63,824 nucleotides of DNA from a virus. The stretch's first letter is position 1, and every line of letters begins with the position of its first letter. Below the pieces are notes generated by a model. It was not told the DNA's origin and searched no databases. It worked only from the letters and a program-made list of their open reading frames with translations. Made by a program: the position numbers and the translations under genes. The stretch is from IMG/VR virus record IMGVR_UViG_3300005933_000010, positions 1 through 63,824 of that record, one strand, 5' to 3'. This document shows, in pieces, positions 61,958 to 63,824 of this stretch.

Positions 61958-61966
61958 ATTATAGCA
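61958..61966 (-). promoter_or_regulatory. Extended -10 element giving a probable leaderless transcript
   Basis: TGCTATAAT with 7 nt to the ATG at 61950, in an 18-bp gap. Confidence 0.6.
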
Positions 61967-61968
61967 TG

Positions 61969-62691
61969 TTAAGATACAAAAATAGTGACACTTTCAAGTG
62001 AGGCCATAGCGCTCATATCAGTTAGCATTTCTGGGATTGCTCCTGACACTCGATCAGACTCGTTTTCAATTACGAAGTCCTGAGTTACGTCAAAACTGTA
62101 AGTGTGAACATATTTTGTAGTGCCCACCAAGGTAAGGACTTGCTTCTTTGTTTGTGGGAAATAAGATCTCAATAGGATTTCGGTATTGGGGCTTAAGGTT
62201 GTGACTGAAAGCTTGTAGGTCACAGAAACTCTTGCCCCTATTTTTAAACCTTTGAAGTTAAGTCTTCTTGAGCCTGGAGAATAAAGTCCTGCAGAGCCTA
62301 GTGGCAAAAAGTTATTAAACTCTACGGTATTCGATGTTTTAAAGGATAAGTCTACCCAGCCGTCAGTCCCTCTTGTTGCTCCAGTAATAACCTCTTCTAT
62401 TTTTTTAGGAGAATACCTAGCCCACCCTATACCCTGGCCCGAAGAGGGGAGATGACCAGGTGCATCTTTTCCTGGATTTCCTTCTTTGCCTTTAGGTCCA
62501 GTTTTTCCATCTTTTCCTGGAAGGCCTATGGGCCCTTGGCTTCCTATATTTCCTGTGTCACCTTTTGGACCTACTGGACCTGGAACGGGAAGGTAGGTGA
62601 CAACAGAAGGCTCTAAGGTGTTAGCCTGAGCTACTTGATCGACATACCTTGTCTTTTTTGAGGAAGGAAAATCCATCTCTTTAGATATCAT
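61969..62691 (-). CDS. Collagen-like fibre protein
   Basis: 240 residues. Residues about 37-75 are Gly-X-Y repeats (GPKGDTGNIGSQGPIGLPG and onward to GKDAPG), which form a collagen-type triple helix. A C-terminal beta domain (GWVDLSFKTSNTVEFNNFLPLGSAGLYSPGS...) probably trimerises or binds receptor. YLPVPGPVG before the repeat echoes the PxPG of its neighbours. GATAAT lies 6 nt before the ATG. Confidence 0.8.
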   Translation of the reverse strand: MISKEMDFPSSKKTRYVDQVAQANTLEPSVVTYLPVPGPVGPKGDTGNIGSQGPIGLPGKDGKTGPKGKEGNPGKDAPGHLPSSGQGIGWARYSPKKIEEVITGATRGTDGWVDLSFKTSNTVEFNNFLPLGSAGLYSPGSRRLNFKGLKIGARVSVTYKLSVTTLSPNTEILLRSYFPQTKKQVLTLVGTTKYVHTYSFDVTQDFVIENESDRVSGAIPEMLTDMSAMASLESVTIFVS

Positions 62692-62697
62692 AGATAT

Positions 62698-62706
62698 ATT
62701 ATCTCA
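62698..62706 (-). promoter_or_regulatory. Extended -10 element giving a probable leaderless transcript
   Basis: TGAGATAAT with 6 nt to the ATG at 62691. One mismatch from TATAAT. Confidence 0.4.
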
Positions 62707-62733
62707 GACTATTCAAGATATCCTTAGGGTGTT

Positions 62734-62952
62734 CTACTCTATAGCTGAAAGTCTTGAAGCTATTTGGTCTAAAGCTGTAGCAATTGTTGTAGGCTGAGGT
62801 TCCATCCAGTCTGAAGGCTCTGAAGGAACGTAGGGAGAGGCAACGGATCCGATTGGCCCCGTAAGGCCAACCTCTCCCTGAATACCTTGAGCTCCTGTTG
62901 CACCACGAGGTCCTAAGACTCCTGGAAACGGCACTATTTTAATTTTTGGCAT
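62734..62952 (-). CDS. Small collagen-like protein
   Basis: 72 residues: an N-terminal PKIKIVPFPG strand, about seven Gly-X-Y triplets (GVLGPRGATGAQGIQGEVG), then a C-terminal segment DWMEPQPTTIATALDQIASRLSAIE that is a short coiled coil common in phage fibre proteins. AAAGG precedes the ATG. Probably a short trimeric fibre. Confidence 0.7.
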   Translation of the reverse strand: MPKIKIVPFPGVLGPRGATGAQGIQGEVGLTGPIGSVASPYVPSEPSDWMEPQPTTIATALDQIASRLSAIE

Positions 62953-62969
62953 TTATGCTTTCCTTTATA

Positions 62970-63395
62970 TTAGGTCATATCTATATACTGTATACCTGGA
63001 GCAGCCGTAATGGCAATTACTCCTGGAGTCACACAGTCATACTCTAGGTCAGAGTAGGCAGCAACGTGTGATAGACCGCCGTAGACGGGGCTTGAGGCAG
63101 CTACACCAGCAACGTTTACGACGTTTAACTTGGCAGCACCCGATGGCCCTGCTACCGTAGATGTTGCTCCTACGGAACCTTGTAATCCCTGTTCACCCTG
63201 TACACCTTGTGGGCCCTTAACGGTACTGTCAGCGCCTCTAGGACCCTCGACGGTGCTATCTAATCCTGCTTCTCCCTGTGGTCCTTGTGGGCCTTGTTGT
63301 CCTGGCATAGGGACAATCTTGAATTTTGACATTACGAGAGGGGAATCTGGGGCAGAAGAGCCTGGAAGTGGAATAATCTTTATTTTTGCAACCAT
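62970..63395 (-). CDS. Collagen-like fibre protein with doubled N-terminal strand
   Basis: About 141 residues from the ATG at 63395, which overlaps the upstream stop (TAATG). Two copies of a K-I/F-K-I-x-P-x-PG strand occur ([10 protein letters not shown] and [10 protein letters not shown]), then interrupted Gly-X-Y repeats ([17 protein letters not shown], repeated) with STV inserts. A C-terminal beta segment follows. The doubled strand may reflect fusion of two genes. Confidence 0.75.
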   Translation of the reverse strand: MVAKIKIIPLPGSSAPDSPLVMSKFKIVPMPGQQGPQGPQGEAGLDSTVEGPRGADSTVKGPQGVQGEQGLQGSVGATSTVAGPSGAAKLNVVNVAGVAASSPVYGGLSHVAAYSDLEYDCVTPGVIAITAAPGIQYIDMT

Positions 63396-63781
63396 TAGAG
63401 AGCGCTTCCCGTCACATCTCCGATTACAGAGATTGTTCCTATGACAGGAGTCCAAACTGTAGTTTCGTCAATGGTTATCTGTAGGTCAAAAGGTAGCTCT
63501 GCAACAATCTTATTATAACCAGTTCCCCAGAGGGCTGTAACAGCTGCCGAGGCACTAATCTCTATAAATCCTTCTCCAGCAACGACGTCTAGCTCATCAA
63601 TGGCGTCACCTTTGTAGTCATAAGCAGACGCTTGGTAGGTCCAGCCAGTCATGTCGTAAAAAGTTACTTCATCATTTTGATAAAACTCAATCCTCAGGGG
63701 AGAGGTATCTCCTCTAACAATGTTCCATTTAAGAATAGCAGGGTTAGCGCCAAGCATTTCAGGAGAGCAAAGTGAAGTCAT
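63395..63781 (-). CDS. 'RGDT' beta-sandwich protein (copy 3)
   Basis: 128 residues. [41 protein letters not shown] and [24 protein letters not shown] give the same strand order as copies 1 and 2. TATAAT lies 9 nt before the ATG. It is the first gene in the window in the direction of transcription. Confidence 0.65.
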   Translation of the reverse strand: MTSLCSPEMLGANPAILKWNIVRGDTSPLRIEFYQNDEVTFYDMTGWTYQASAYDYKGDAIDELDVVAGEGFIEISASAAVTALWGTGYNKIVAELPFDLQITIDETTVWTPVIGTISVIGDVTGSAL

Positions 63782-63790
63782 AGTAGTTAT

Positions 63791-63799
63791 ATTATAACA
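63791..63799 (-). promoter_or_regulatory. Extended -10 element, near-leaderless
   Basis: TGTTATAAT with 9 nt to the ATG at 63781. A TTGATT occurs 15 bp upstream of the TATAAT, a short spacing for a -35. Confidence 0.45.
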
Positions 63800-63824
63800 T
63801 GCTTAAATAAAAATCAAGAGGTAA

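Overview
This window is part of a tailed double-stranded DNA phage genome, probably a siphovirus with a long tail. It holds a portal, a prohead protease, an HK97-type capsid gene, a 2285-residue tape measure and paired tail-assembly chaperones. About 72 genes are packed almost end to end, with many TAATG/ATGA overlaps. All but one lie on the minus strand, so the functional order runs right to left. The single plus-strand gene is a secreted lytic transglycosylase/lysozyme-like protein at 57483-58070. The left edge cuts nrdF. No tRNA, rRNA, CRISPR array, integrase or insertion sequence was recognised, and no stretch over 300 bp lacks a gene.

Layout in transcription order. (1) 63.8-42.5 kb: receptor-binding and fibre cluster. 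It contains collagen-like Gly-X-Y proteins, three 'RGDT' beta-sandwich modules, modular fibres sharing N- and C-terminal domains, a PASTA/Cys-rich protein, a second Cys-rich protein, a protein ending in ten FxF(T/A/S)P pentapeptides, a 2OG-Fe(II) oxygenase, and two paralogous zinc proteins sharing RPWDLLNP. (2) 42.5-18.5 kb: portal, protease-scaffold, major capsid, head and neck proteins, tail tube, two paralogous tail-assembly chaperones, tape measure and minor tail proteins. (3) 18.5-5.4 kb: a helix-turn-helix protein, DnaB-like helicase, DnaG-like primase, gp32-like ssDNA-binding protein, DnaE-type DNA polymerase, RecA/UvsX-like recombinase, PD-(D/E)XK nuclease, two more 2OG oxygenases, Cas4-like exonuclease, RuvC-like resolvase and small DNA-binding proteins. 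(4) 5.4-0 kb: terminase small and large subunits, then a class Ib ribonucleotide reductase operon nrdI-nrdE-nrdF. Terminase is therefore about 37 kb from the portal and sits with the DNA-metabolism genes.

The most striking regulatory signal is a recurring minus-strand -10 element, usually the extended form TGN-TATAAT (variants TATACT, TACAAT, TAAAAT), found in nearly every true gap. At about fifteen genes its last T is only 6-9 nt from the start codon, so the predicted transcript would begin at or beside the AUG (leaderless). The same element, with TTGATT 17 bp upstream, precedes the plus-strand lysin. Consensus TTGACA -35 boxes were seen only upstream of the ssDNA-binding protein and the polymerase. 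Three rho-independent terminators were found (about 14.29, 34.02 and 37.91 kb), each followed at once by a promoter.

Host: leaderless genes, extended -10 promoters and actinophage-like gene content suggest an actinobacterial host. The base composition looks moderate to low in G+C by eye, unlike the high-G+C soil actinomycetes, so a freshwater or other low-G+C actinobacterium is a reasonable guess. This is inference only.
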